Below are positions 36,816 through 45,114 of a stretch of 64,000 nucleotides of DNA, piece after piece (position 1 is the first letter of the stretch; each line of letters opens with the position of its first letter). Source of the stretch: Pseudonocardia autotrophica (GTDB lineage: Bacteria > Actinomycetota > Actinomycetes > Mycobacteriales > Pseudonocardiaceae); contig NZ_JNYD01000010.1 in the NCBI RefSeq assembly GCF_000717175.1, positions 120,661 through 184,660 on the forward strand, read 5' to 3'. The position numbers were made by a program, and so were the translations under genes. The notes below the pieces were generated by a model. That model worked only from the letters and a program-made list of their open reading frames with translations, was not told where the DNA came from and made no database searches.

Positions 36816-38012
36816 ATGTCCGAGACCCTCTTCCAGACCGCGCAGCCCCTCGACGGGCTCCTCGTCGTCGACCTGTCCCGCGCGCTGGCCGGACCGCACG
36901 CCACGATGATGCTGGGCGACCTGGGCGCGAGGATCGTCAAGGTCGAGACCCCGGCGGGCGGCGACGACACCCGGGGCTGGGGGCCGCCCTTCCTCCAGCC
37001 CGACGGGGCCGAGCGGGAGTCCACGTACTTCCTGTCGGCCAACCGCAACAAGGAGTCCGTCGCCCTCGACCTCAAGTCCGAGGACGGGCGGGCGGTGCTG
37101 ACCGAGCTGGTCCGCCGCGCGGACGTGCTGGTGGAGAACTTCCGGACCGGGGTGCTGGATCGCCTCGGCTTCCCGGTCGAGCGGCTGCTGGAGCTCAACC
37201 CGCGGCTGGTGGTGCTGTCGGTGACCGGGTTCGGCCACGACGGTCCCGAGGGCGGCCGTTCCGGGTACGACCAGATCGCCCAGGGCGAGGCCGGACTGAT
37301 GTCGGTGACCGGCTCCGGGCCGGACGACGTGCAACGGGTGGGGGTCCCGATCGCGGACCTGCTCGCCGGGATGTACGGCGCCTACGGGGTCCTGGCCGCG
37401 CTGCGCGAGCGCGACCGCACCGGCCGCGGACAGGTCGTCCGCACCTCCCTGCTCGCCGCGGTGGTGGGGGTGCACGGGTTCCAGGGCACCGCGTGGACCG
37501 TCGCGGGCAAGGTCGGTCACGCGCGCGGCAACCACCACCCGTCGATCTCGCCGTACGGGCTGTTCCGGTGCCGGGACGGCGCCGTGCAGATCTCCTGCGG
37601 CAGCGAAGGTCTGTGGAAGCGGTTGTGTTCCGAGTTCGGTCTCGATCCGGATGCGGAGGGCATGCAGACCAACGGCGATCGGGTCGAGCACCCGGACCTG
37701 GTCCGCAAGACCGTCGAGGGCGCGTTCGCCGACGACACCCCCGACGCCCTGCTCGCCCGGCTCGACCGGGCCGGCGTCCCCGCGGGCCGGGTGCGTTCGA
37801 TCGACGAGGTCTACGCCTGGGACCAGACCCGCAGCCAGGGTCTGCTGGTCGACGTCGACCACGCCACCCTCGGCCGGCTGACGCTGCCCGGCCCGCCCCT
37901 GCGGTTCTTCGACGCCACCGACACCGAGAAGCCACGCCGCCGGCACCAGGCGCCCCCGGCCCTCGACCAGCACGGCGACGCCGTGCGGCACGAGTTCGGG
38001 CGGATCGCGTGA
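36816..38012 (+). CDS. Family III (CaiB/BaiF) CoA-transferase of the diacid operon
   Basis: 398 residues. DGLLVVDLSRALAGPHATM start, RIVKVETPAGGDDTRG, NRNKESVALDLKSEDG, and the catalytic Asp in GVPIADLLAGMYG. Typical length. It lies 32 bases after the transporter gene and overlaps the carboxyltransferase gene by GTGA. It would load CoA onto the imported diacid (for example malonate to malonyl-CoA) in place of an ATP-dependent synthetase; this is inference from context. Confidence 0.9.
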   Translation: MSETLFQTAQPLDGLLVVDLSRALAGPHATMMLGDLGARIVKVETPAGGDDTRGWGPPFLQPDGAERESTYFLSANRNKESVALDLKSEDGRAVLTELVRRADVLVENFRTGVLDRLGFPVERLLELNPRLVVLSVTGFGHDGPEGGRSGYDQIAQGEAGLMSVTGSGPDDVQRVGVPIADLLAGMYGAYGVLAALRERDRTGRGQVVRTSLLAAVVGVHGFQGTAWTVAGKVGHARGNHHPSISPYGLFRCRDGAVQISCGSEGLWKRLCSEFGLDPDAEGMQTNGDRVEHPDLVRKTVEGAFADDTPDALLARLDRAGVPAGRVRSIDEVYAWDQTRSQGLLVDVDHATLGRLTLPGPPLRFFDATDTEKPRRRHQAPPALDQHGDAVRHEFGRIA

Positions 38013-39499
38013 CCGCCGCTGCCGCGACCCGGACCACCATCCGCGATCTGCTCGATGACCTGCTCGACGACGGACTGCGCTCGTGGGACGCGCCCGCCGG
38101 CCCGCCCCCGCGGGAAGCGGACACCCCCGAGTACCGGCGCGCCCTCGCCGACGCGCGGGCCCGCAGCGGCGCCGACGAGTCCGTGCTGACCGGGGAGGGT
38201 GCCCTGCACGGCAGACGGGTCGCCGTCGTCGCGGGCGACTTCGCCTTCCTCGCCGGGTCGATCGGCACCGGCGCCGCGACGCGCATCCTCGAGGCCGTCG
38301 AGCGCGCCACCGCCGAACGCCTCCCGCTGATCGGCATCACGGCCTCGGGCGGCACGCGCATGCAGGAGGGCACCCCGGCGTTCGTCCGCATGGCCGGGAT
38401 CGCCGCCGCGATCGCGGACCACAAGAGCGCCGGCCTGCCCTACGTGACCTACCTGCGGCACCCCACCACCGGCGGCGTGCTGGCCTCGTGGGGATCGCTC
38501 GGGCACGTCACGCTCGCCGAGCCCGGGGCGCTGATCGGCTTCCTCGGCCCCAAGGTCTACGCCGCACTCCACGGTGAGCCGTTCCCCGACGGCGTCCAGC
38601 GTGCCGAGCACCTGCACCGGTGCGGTCTCGTCGACGCCGTGGTCGAGCCGGAGAACCTGCGCGACACCCTCGCCCGGATCCTCGGACTGCTCGACGCGCG
38701 GCCGTCCGCCGTCCGGGGGGCGCGAGGGTCCGCGGAACCGAGCGCGCCGCACCCCGGGGCCTGGGAGAGCGTGACCGCGACGCGCCGCCCGGACCGGCCC
38801 GGGCTGCGTGAGCTCCTCGCCCTGACGACCGACACGACCCTGCTGAACGCGACCGACGCGCCGTCGGCGTCGCACGGGGCGGTCCTCGCACTGACCCGGA
38901 TCGGACGCACACCGTGCGTGCTGTTCGGACACGACCGGCGGGCGCAGCGGTCCGACCCGCCGGGACCGGGGGTGCTGCGCCTGGCCCGGCGCGCCATGGG
39001 CCTCGCCGCCGGCCTCGGCCTCCCGCTCGTCACGGTGATCGACACTCCGGGGGCGGCGCTGTCCCCGGAGGCCGAGGAGCAGGGCACCGCGCGGGAGATC
39101 GCCGAGTGCCTCGCCACGATGGCGCAGCTCGAGACCGTCAGCGTGTCGGTCGTCCTCGGTCAGGGCACCGGCGGCGCCGCGCTCGCCCTCCTCCCCGCGG
39201 ACCGCACCGTGGCCGCGAAGCACGCCTGGATCACTCCGCTCCCGCCCGAGGGAGCGAGCGCCATCCTGCACGGCACGACCGACAAGGCCCCGGAGATCGC
39301 CGAATGGCAGCAGATCCGCGCGATCGACCTGCTCCGCCACGGGGTCGTGGACGTCGTCGTGGCCGACGATCCCGACCCGAGGTTCCCCGCCTCGATGATC
39401 GGCGCGATCGAGGAGCAGCTGCACATCGCCCGTGCCGCACCGCCCTCCGCGCGCCGGGCCGCCCGCCGCCGCCGCTGGCGCGGGCTCCCGCCGATGTGA
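38009..39499 (+). CDS. Fused AccD-AccA-type carboxyltransferase (possible malonyl-CoA decarboxylase)
   Basis: 496 residues with two tandem crotonase-fold carboxyltransferase domains. The beta-like half (about 45-235) has GDFAFLAGSIGTGAATRI, ITASGGTRMQEG and SLGHVTLAEPGALIGFLG. The alpha-like half (about 260-480) has GLPLVTVIDTPGAALSPEAEEQG and VVLGQGTGGAALALLPADR. The zinc-finger cysteines of AccD are not seen, and no biotin carrier or biotin carboxylase is in the operon. Malonate decarboxylase subunits MdcD/E have this same fold, so a decarboxylating role on malonyl-CoA is plausible. GTG 38009 overlaps the transferase stop. Confidence 0.85.
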   Translation: MTAAAATRTTIRDLLDDLLDDGLRSWDAPAGPPPREADTPEYRRALADARARSGADESVLTGEGALHGRRVAVVAGDFAFLAGSIGTGAATRILEAVERATAERLPLIGITASGGTRMQEGTPAFVRMAGIAAAIADHKSAGLPYVTYLRHPTTGGVLASWGSLGHVTLAEPGALIGFLGPKVYAALHGEPFPDGVQRAEHLHRCGLVDAVVEPENLRDTLARILGLLDARPSAVRGARGSAEPSAPHPGAWESVTATRRPDRPGLRELLALTTDTTLLNATDAPSASHGAVLALTRIGRTPCVLFGHDRRAQRSDPPGPGVLRLARRAMGLAAGLGLPLVTVIDTPGAALSPEAEEQGTAREIAECLATMAQLETVSVSVVLGQGTGGAALALLPADRTVAAKHAWITPLPPEGASAILHGTTDKAPEIAEWQQIRAIDLLRHGVVDVVVADDPDPRFPASMIGAIEEQLHIARAAPPSARRAARRRRWRGLPPM

Positions 39500-39540
39500 C
39501 CCCGCACTGATCCGACTCCGCGCTCACGGACCGATCCGCA

Positions 39541-39573
39541 CCCGGCAGGTTCCCGCCGATGCCCCCTGCCGGG
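39541..39573. terminator. Terminator hairpin between convergent genes
   Basis: Nine-base perfect arms CCCGGCAGG (39541-39549) and CCTGCCGGG (39565-39573) with a 15-base loop lie in the 83-bp gap between the carboxyltransferase and FAD-oxidoreductase 3' ends. It can serve both strands. Confidence 0.65.
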
Positions 39574-39582
39574 CGCGGTCCC

Positions 39583-40974
39583 CTACGCGGGCTTGATGTT
39601 GACGTTGCGGTGGAAGACGTTCCCCGGGTCGTACGTGCCCTTGATCCGTGCGAGCCGGTCGTACTTCGCCCGGCCGTACGCCGCCAGCACCCGGTTCTCC
39701 TCGTCCTCGTACATCTCGTTGACGTACCCGCCGATGCTGCGCCCGAGGGGGCGGAGGGCGTCCCACATCTCGCGGGCCCACGCGCGGTCCGCGACGAGCG
39801 ACTCCGCGTCCGGGCAGATCGGGCTGATGAAGAGCTCGTACCGGGGCTCGCGGCGTCCGCCGAAGGCGGTGTCCTGCTCACCGACCTCGGCGTAGGCCGC
39901 GTCGAGCCGGTAGACCACGAGGGCGGTGTGCGCGGACGTCTTCTGCGGCAGACGCTCGGTGAGCACCTCGATGACGGGCTCGGTGAAGTCGTCGATCTCG
40001 AGGCTCTTCTCGTAGCAGTGGAAGCCCCAGGCCATGCCGTCGTCGAGGAGGCTCTGCAGGTCCGTGTACGGCATCGTCGTGACGTGGTCGAACAGTGGCG
40101 GGAGGCCCGCCCGGACCCGGTCGACCGTGCGCGCATGCTCCGTCGGATCGCCGAAGCCACCGAGCAGCAGCACGTATCCCGGCTGGTGATGATGTTGCTC
40201 GGGGACGAACGGCGCCGGCGGCGCGTTGACGAACGCGATGAAGCCGTTGCAGGACCTCGGCAGGCCGGCGACCACGTCCCGCATGTGTCGCAGCGCGTCG
40301 GCGCCGCGCTCGATCTCCCAGAAGAACAGGCCGAACTCCACCATCGGTCCGACCTCGTGGAGGCGGAACTCGAACTCGGTGACCACGCCGAAGTTGCCGC
40401 CGCCGCCACGGATCGCCCAGAACAGGTCCGTGTTCTCGCTCGCCGAGGCGCGAAGGACCCGCCCGTCGGCCACGACGACCTCGGCGGACTCGAGGTTGTC
40501 GAGGCTCATCCCGGCCTGCCGGGTCAGCCAGCCCATCCCGCCGCCGAGGGTCAGTCCGCCGACCCCGGTGTGGCTGATGGCGCCGAGCGGTACCGCCAGG
40601 CCGTGCTCCTGGGTCGCCGCGTCGACGTCGCTCAGCAGCGCCCCGCCCGCCACCCGGGCCCGCCTGCGCCGCGGATCGACCGTGACCTGCCGCATGCCAC
40701 TGAGATCGATCACCAGGCCGTCGTCGCCGGTGGACCGGCCCGCGACGTTGTGCGCCCCTCCGCGGACGGCGATCTCCAGGCCCTCGGCCTGTGCGTACGC
40801 GACCGCGGCGACGACGTCCGCCACCGAGGTGCAGCGGGCGATCACCGCTGGGCTTCTGTCGATGTCGGCGTTCCAGACGCGGCGGGCCTCGTCGTAGTCC
40901 GGGTCGCCCGGCTCGTGGACCGGCCCCGCCACGGCCGCGCGCAACCCGTCGTGCCTTCCCGCGGTCCGAGTCAT
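39583..40974 (-). CDS. FAD-linked (berberine-bridge-type) oxidoreductase, mono-covalent type
   Basis: 463 residues. The PCMH-type FAD domain has the histidine of VRGGAHNVAGR (expected 8-alpha-histidyl FAD link), GGLTLGGGMGWLTR and RGGGGNFGVVTEFEF. The BBE C-terminal segment ends YDPGNVFHRNVNIKP. Where bicovalent enzymes carry Cys, it has Leu (GMSLDNLES), so only one covalent link is expected. No signal peptide is seen. The substrate is unknown, possibly a carbohydrate or aromatic alcohol. It is divergent from the Mo-hydroxylase genes. Confidence 0.9.
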   Translation of the reverse strand: MTRTAGRHDGLRAAVAGPVHEPGDPDYDEARRVWNADIDRSPAVIARCTSVADVVAAVAYAQAEGLEIAVRGGAHNVAGRSTGDDGLVIDLSGMRQVTVDPRRRRARVAGGALLSDVDAATQEHGLAVPLGAISHTGVGGLTLGGGMGWLTRQAGMSLDNLESAEVVVADGRVLRASASENTDLFWAIRGGGGNFGVVTEFEFRLHEVGPMVEFGLFFWEIERGADALRHMRDVVAGLPRSCNGFIAFVNAPPAPFVPEQHHHQPGYVLLLGGFGDPTEHARTVDRVRAGLPPLFDHVTTMPYTDLQSLLDDGMAWGFHCYEKSLEIDDFTEPVIEVLTERLPQKTSAHTALVVYRLDAAYAEVGEQDTAFGGRREPRYELFISPICPDAESLVADRAWAREMWDALRPLGRSIGGYVNEMYEDEENRVLAAYGRAKYDRLARIKGTYDPGNVFHRNVNIKPA

Positions 40975-41328
40975 CGGTAGCCCCCTCTCCGTGGGCGCGG
41001 CCGTCCGCGCGCCGACGGGGGCCGAGGCTAGGACCCGCCTCCTCCTGATCGGTGGAAGTTGGGCCGGTCGCTGCAGTGCGCCCGCGGGAACGACGCCACC
41101 GGCTGGTCCCCCTGACCGGGATCTCCGGCACCTAGCTGCTCGGCGAATCCAGCGGGAGGCGTCGGCTCGACCGGCTTGCGACCCGTGCGAGTTCGTGCTG
41201 GCCGACCCCTGCTCGTCCGCGTCGGATTCGGATACCGTCCCGGTGCGGCGGAACTGCGGCTTCCCGCTGTCCTCGCACGACACGTACGGCAGCACGGCAC
41301 CTGAGGAGTGGTCGGTCGAGAACGGCGG
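40975..41328. other. 354-bp divergent intergenic region without a supported gene
   Basis: The region lies between the leftward FAD oxidoreductase and the rightward Mo-hydroxylase L subunit, so it must hold both promoters. I find no convincing -35/-10 pair, palindrome or small gene in it. GAGGAG at 41303-41308 is too far from the chosen L-subunit start to be its RBS. Confidence 0.5.
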
Positions 41329-43656
41329 GTGATCTCGGTGCGCGATGCGGATGCGAACCCCTCCCTGGGGGCGCGCCTGCCACGGTTCGAGGACGCCCGG
41401 CTCCTGCGTGGGCGCGGAGCGTTCACGGCCGACGTCCCGCCGCCGAACTGCCTCCATGTCGCCTTCGTCCGCTCGCCCCACCCGCACGCCCTGATCGAGG
41501 ACGTCGACGTCGGCAGGGCGGGGTCGGCGCCCGGCGTGGTCTCCGTCCTGACCGCGGCCGACCTGCCGCACGTCCCGCTCGTGGACGCGGTCGCCGTGCC
41601 CGGTCTCGTCAAGACCCCGCAGTCCGCGCTCGCGGGGGAGCGGGTGCGGTTCGTGGGCGAGGCGGTCGCCGTCGTGCTGGCCGAGAGCCGGGCCCTCGCC
41701 GAGGACGTCGCCGAGCTGGTGGAGGTCCGCTACACGGCGCTCCCTCCCGTCGTCGACCCGGAGACCGCGACGACGCTGCCGCCCCTCGACCCCGTCCTGA
41801 CGAGCAACGAGGTGTACCACGGCGAGCGCGCGACCCCGGGTCTCGAGGAGGCCTTCGCCGCCGCCGATCACGTCGTCTCCGGGCGTTTCACCACCGGCAG
41901 GCTCACAGCCGCACCGATGGAGGGCCGCGCCTGTTCGGCCACGTTCGATCCCGTTGCCGGCACGATGACCGTCCGCTGCTCGACCCAGTCCCCGCACCTG
42001 CTGCAGCGCAAGATCGCCTGCTGTCTCGGCATGGATCTCGTCGCGGTCCGTGTGCTCGTCGACGACGTCGGCGGCGGGTTCGGGCAGAAGATCCCGGCGT
42101 CGCCGGAGGAGATCGCCGTGGCGCTGGCGGCCCGCGCGGTCGGCCGCCCGGTCCTGTGGGTGGAGGACCGCCGGGAGAACATCGTCGCCGGGCCGCAGGG
42201 CAAGGAGCAACGCGTCGAGCTCGCGCTGGCCCTCGACGCCGACGGCACCTTCCGCGCCCTGCGCTGCGACGTGCTCGGCGACGCCGGGGCCTACTCCTTC
42301 AACTCCGCCAGCGCCCTCATCGAGGCCTACCTCGCGGCGGGCCTGTTGCCCGGGGCGTACCGCATCCCGGAGACCGGCTGGCGGGTGCGCTCGGTGCTCA
42401 CCACCAAGGCGCCGATCGCCCCCTACCGGGGTGTGGGCTGGACGAGCGGGCACACGGCCCGGGAGCTGCTGATCGACCGGGCGGCCCGGCTGCTCGGGCG
42501 CGATCCGGTGGATCTGCGCAGGCAGAACCTCGTCCGACCCGGCGACCTGCCCTACACCACGCCCACCGGCATGACCTACGACAGCGGCAGCCACCTCGCC
42601 ACGCTCGAGCGGGCGGCGAAGCTGGTCGACGCCGCGAACGTGGTCCCCGGGCCCACCGCCGACGGGTACTACCGCGGGGTCGGGATCAGCCCGTACGTCG
42701 AGCCGTCGGGGTGGGGCTCCGCGGGGGCGGGGGAGTCCTCCTGGTCGTTCGCCTCGCACGACTCGGTGCGGGTCGAGATGGCCGCGTCCGGTGCGGTCAC
42801 GGCGGTGGTCGGCACCCCGTCGCAGGGACAGGGCCACACCACGAGCCTGGCCCAGGTCGTCGCCTCGGTGCTGACCTGCGACCCTCGGCGGGTCCGTGTC
42901 GTGACCGGCGACAGCGCCAGTACCCCGCTGAGCACCGCCGGCACCCGCGCGAGCCGGGTCGCGACCGTGATCGGCGGAGCGCTGCTGCTCGCATCGGAAC
43001 GGCTCGCCGCCAAGCTCGCGCTGGTGGCCGGTCACCTGCTCGGGATCGATCCGGGGGAGATCTCGTTTCGCGACGGCCGGGCCGTCGCCCCCGCCGGCTC
43101 GCTCGGGCTGGCCGAGATCGCGACCGCCGCGGTGGCCGACCCCGCCGTCCGCGCGGCGTTGCCGGAGCCGGACCTCACCGCCACCGCCTTCTACGACCCA
43201 CCCGCCACCTACTCGAACGGGTGCGTCGCCGTGGTCGTCGACGTGGATGCCGGAACCGGGCGGGTCGACGTCGTCGACGCCGCGGTGGTGGAGGACTGCG
43301 GCACCGTGATCAATCCGATGATCGTGGACGGCCAGACGCTCGGCGCGTTCGCCCAGGGCGTCGGCGCGGCCCTCTACGAGGACGCGGGCTACGGCGGTGA
43401 CGGATCCCCGCACGCCACCACGTTCGGCGACTACCTGCTGCCGACCGCCCGCTGCCTGCCCCGGGTCGCCCTCGAGCACCGGGAGTCGCCCGCGCCGCAC
43501 ACCCGCGGCGGCATCAAGGGCATGGGCGAGTCGGCCATGATCGCGACACCGGGCGCGGTCGCCTGCGCGGTCGCCGCCGCGGTCGCCCCGCTCGGGATCA
43601 CCGTGACCCACACCCCGATCCGGCCGCACGAGCTCGTGGCCCCCACCGCGGACTGA
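41329..43656 (+). CDS. CO-dehydrogenase-like molybdenum hydroxylase, large subunit
   Basis: 775 residues. The a/b hammerhead domain (about 20-130) is followed by MoCo domains with GGGFGQKIPASPEE, APYRGVGWTSG and the C-terminal IKGMGESAMI carrying the catalytic Glu. The active-site loop PYRGVGW differs from form I CODH (AYRCSFR) and form II (AYRGAGR), so CO oxidation is unlikely; an organic substrate is expected. The start is GTG 41329, though GTG 41308 and 41338 are possible. Genes follow in L-M-S order. Confidence 0.9.
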   Translation: MISVRDADANPSLGARLPRFEDARLLRGRGAFTADVPPPNCLHVAFVRSPHPHALIEDVDVGRAGSAPGVVSVLTAADLPHVPLVDAVAVPGLVKTPQSALAGERVRFVGEAVAVVLAESRALAEDVAELVEVRYTALPPVVDPETATTLPPLDPVLTSNEVYHGERATPGLEEAFAAADHVVSGRFTTGRLTAAPMEGRACSATFDPVAGTMTVRCSTQSPHLLQRKIACCLGMDLVAVRVLVDDVGGGFGQKIPASPEEIAVALAARAVGRPVLWVEDRRENIVAGPQGKEQRVELALALDADGTFRALRCDVLGDAGAYSFNSASALIEAYLAAGLLPGAYRIPETGWRVRSVLTTKAPIAPYRGVGWTSGHTARELLIDRAARLLGRDPVDLRRQNLVRPGDLPYTTPTGMTYDSGSHLATLERAAKLVDAANVVPGPTADGYYRGVGISPYVEPSGWGSAGAGESSWSFASHDSVRVEMAASGAVTAVVGTPSQGQGHTTSLAQVVASVLTCDPRRVRVVTGDSASTPLSTAGTRASRVATVIGGALLLASERLAAKLALVAGHLLGIDPGEISFRDGRAVAPAGSLGLAEIATAAVADPAVRAALPEPDLTATAFYDPPATYSNGCVAVVVDVDAGTGRVDVVDAAVVEDCGTVINPMIVDGQTLGAFAQGVGAALYEDAGYGGDGSPHATTFGDYLLPTARCLPRVALEHRESPAPHTRGGIKGMGESAMIATPGAVACAVAAAVAPLGITVTHTPIRPHELVAPTAD

Positions 43657-43660
43657 CCCG

Positions 43661-44521
43661 GTGAAACCCGCACCCTTCGACTACGCGTCCCCGTCCACGG
43701 TCGACGAGGCCCTCGGCCTGCTGGCCGACCACGGCGGGTCCGCCCGGGTCCTCGCGGGTGGACAGAGCCTCCTGCCGCAGATGGCACTGCGGCAGGTCCG
43801 CCCTCGCCTCCTGGTGGACGTCAACCGGGTGGCCGGGCTGAGCACGCGGAGCACGACCGACGGGGGAGCACGTCTCGGTGCCACGGTCCGGCAGGCCGCC
43901 GTGCTCCACGCGGGCTCCGGGACGGGGCTGCTCGACGCGGCCCTGCCGTGGGTCGGCAGCCCCGGCACCCGGTCCCGCGGAACGGTGGTCGGCAGCCTCT
44001 GCTTCGCCGACCCGGCGGCCGAACTCCCGACGGTGCTGCTCGCCGTCGGCGGGGGACTGGAGGTCCGCTCGGCGGCGGGCAGCCGGACCGTCGAGGCGGC
44101 CGAGCTCTACCGCGGCCCCGGACGGACCGCGCTGGCGCCGGACGAGCTCGCGGTGGCCGCGACGTTCCCGCTCGACGCCGACGACACCAGGAGCGCCTGG
44201 CTGGAGTTCGGTCGCCGCCCCGGCGACCTGCCACTCGTCGGGGTCGGGGTGGTGGCGCGCGTCCGCGACGGGGTCGTCGATGCGGTGCGCGTGGCCTGTG
44301 CCGGCGTGCACGACGTGCCGTGGGCGGTCCCCGTCGCCGGCCTGCGCGGGGCCGGAGGCGGTCTCGCGCGGGAGGTCGCGGAGGTCGCCGCCCGCGAGTG
44401 CCGCCCGGTCGACGACCACCGCACGACCGCCGCCCATCGCCGGGTGCTCGTCCGCACCCTCGTCCGTCGCGCGCTGGAGCAGGTGCTCCGGTCGGACACG
44501 GAGGTCATCGGTGCTGCCTGA
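43661..44521 (+). CDS. Mo hydroxylase, FAD-binding medium subunit
   Basis: 286 residues. The FAD motif is VLAGGQSLLPQMALRQVRP, followed by GSPGTRSRGTVVGSLCFADPAAELP and the CODH-FAD C-terminal domain. The GTG start is four bases after the large-subunit stop. It transfers electrons from the 2Fe-2S subunit to an acceptor. The 3' end overlaps the small subunit by 11 bases. Confidence 0.9.
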   Translation: MKPAPFDYASPSTVDEALGLLADHGGSARVLAGGQSLLPQMALRQVRPRLLVDVNRVAGLSTRSTTDGGARLGATVRQAAVLHAGSGTGLLDAALPWVGSPGTRSRGTVVGSLCFADPAAELPTVLLAVGGGLEVRSAAGSRTVEAAELYRGPGRTALAPDELAVAATFPLDADDTRSAWLEFGRRPGDLPLVGVGVVARVRDGVVDAVRVACAGVHDVPWAVPVAGLRGAGGGLAREVAEVAARECRPVDDHRTTAAHRRVLVRTLVRRALEQVLRSDTEVIGAA

Positions 44522-45059
44522 CGATCCGCTCGTCCGCCGTGCGGCGGACCCCGTCACCGTCACGCTGACCGTGAACGACCGCCCGGCCCGGATCACCGTG
44601 GAGACCCGGACGTCGCTGGCCGACGCCCTGCGCGAGGAGCTGGGGTTGACCGGGACGCACGTCGCCTGCGAACAGGGAGTGTGCGGCGCCTGCACCGTCG
44701 AGGTCGACGGCGAGGCGGTCCGCGCGTGCCTGCTGCTCGCGGTCCAGGTCGAGGGCGCCGAGGTGCGGACGGTCGAGGGACTGGCCGCGCCCGACGAGCG
44801 GCTCCACCCGGTCCAGCAGGCCTTCACCGATCACCATGCCCTGCAGTGCGGGTTCTGCACCCCGGGGCTCCTGATGACCGTCCACCGCCTGCTCGCCGAG
44901 CGCCAGGGCGTCGACGAAGCCGAGGTTCGGACGGTCGTGTCCGGTCACCTGTGCCGGTGCACCGGCTATCAGGGGATCGTGGACGCCGTCCTGCACGCCG
45001 ACCGGACGTGGGACCGCCCGGTCGTCTCAACCGACTCCCTGCCACCCCGACAGCGGTGA
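44511..45059 (+). CDS. Mo hydroxylase, 2Fe-2S small subunit
   Basis: 182 residues. Cluster ligands: CEQGVCGACTVEVDG with a following Cys, then CGFCTPG and HLCRCTGYQG. A short N-terminal extension (about 20 residues) precedes the ferredoxin fold. GTG 44511 lies inside the FAD-subunit gene, indicating coupling. Together the three genes encode a complete L2M2S2-type enzyme; no maturation factors are seen nearby. Confidence 0.92.
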   Translation: MLPDDPLVRRAADPVTVTLTVNDRPARITVETRTSLADALREELGLTGTHVACEQGVCGACTVEVDGEAVRACLLLAVQVEGAEVRTVEGLAAPDERLHPVQQAFTDHHALQCGFCTPGLLMTVHRLLAERQGVDEAEVRTVVSGHLCRCTGYQGIVDAVLHADRTWDRPVVSTDSLPPRQR

Positions 45060-45066
45060 ACGGCGC

Positions 45067-45100
45067 GTGTCCCCGTCCCGGCGACGCGGGACGGGGACAC
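45067..45100. terminator. Strong bidirectional terminator hairpin
   Basis: Perfect 14-bp arms at 45067-45080 and 45087-45100 with a 6-base loop, in the 55-bp gap between the convergent Mo-hydroxylase small subunit and the collagen-like gene. Confidence 0.88.
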
Positions 45101-45114
45101 GAGCGCCTCCTGCC

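Noticed and set aside
37493..38008. N-terminal extension of the carboxyltransferase frame
   Set aside because: It overlaps the CoA-transferase gene and is arginine-rich noise; the GTGA-coupled start at 38009 gives the normal domain.
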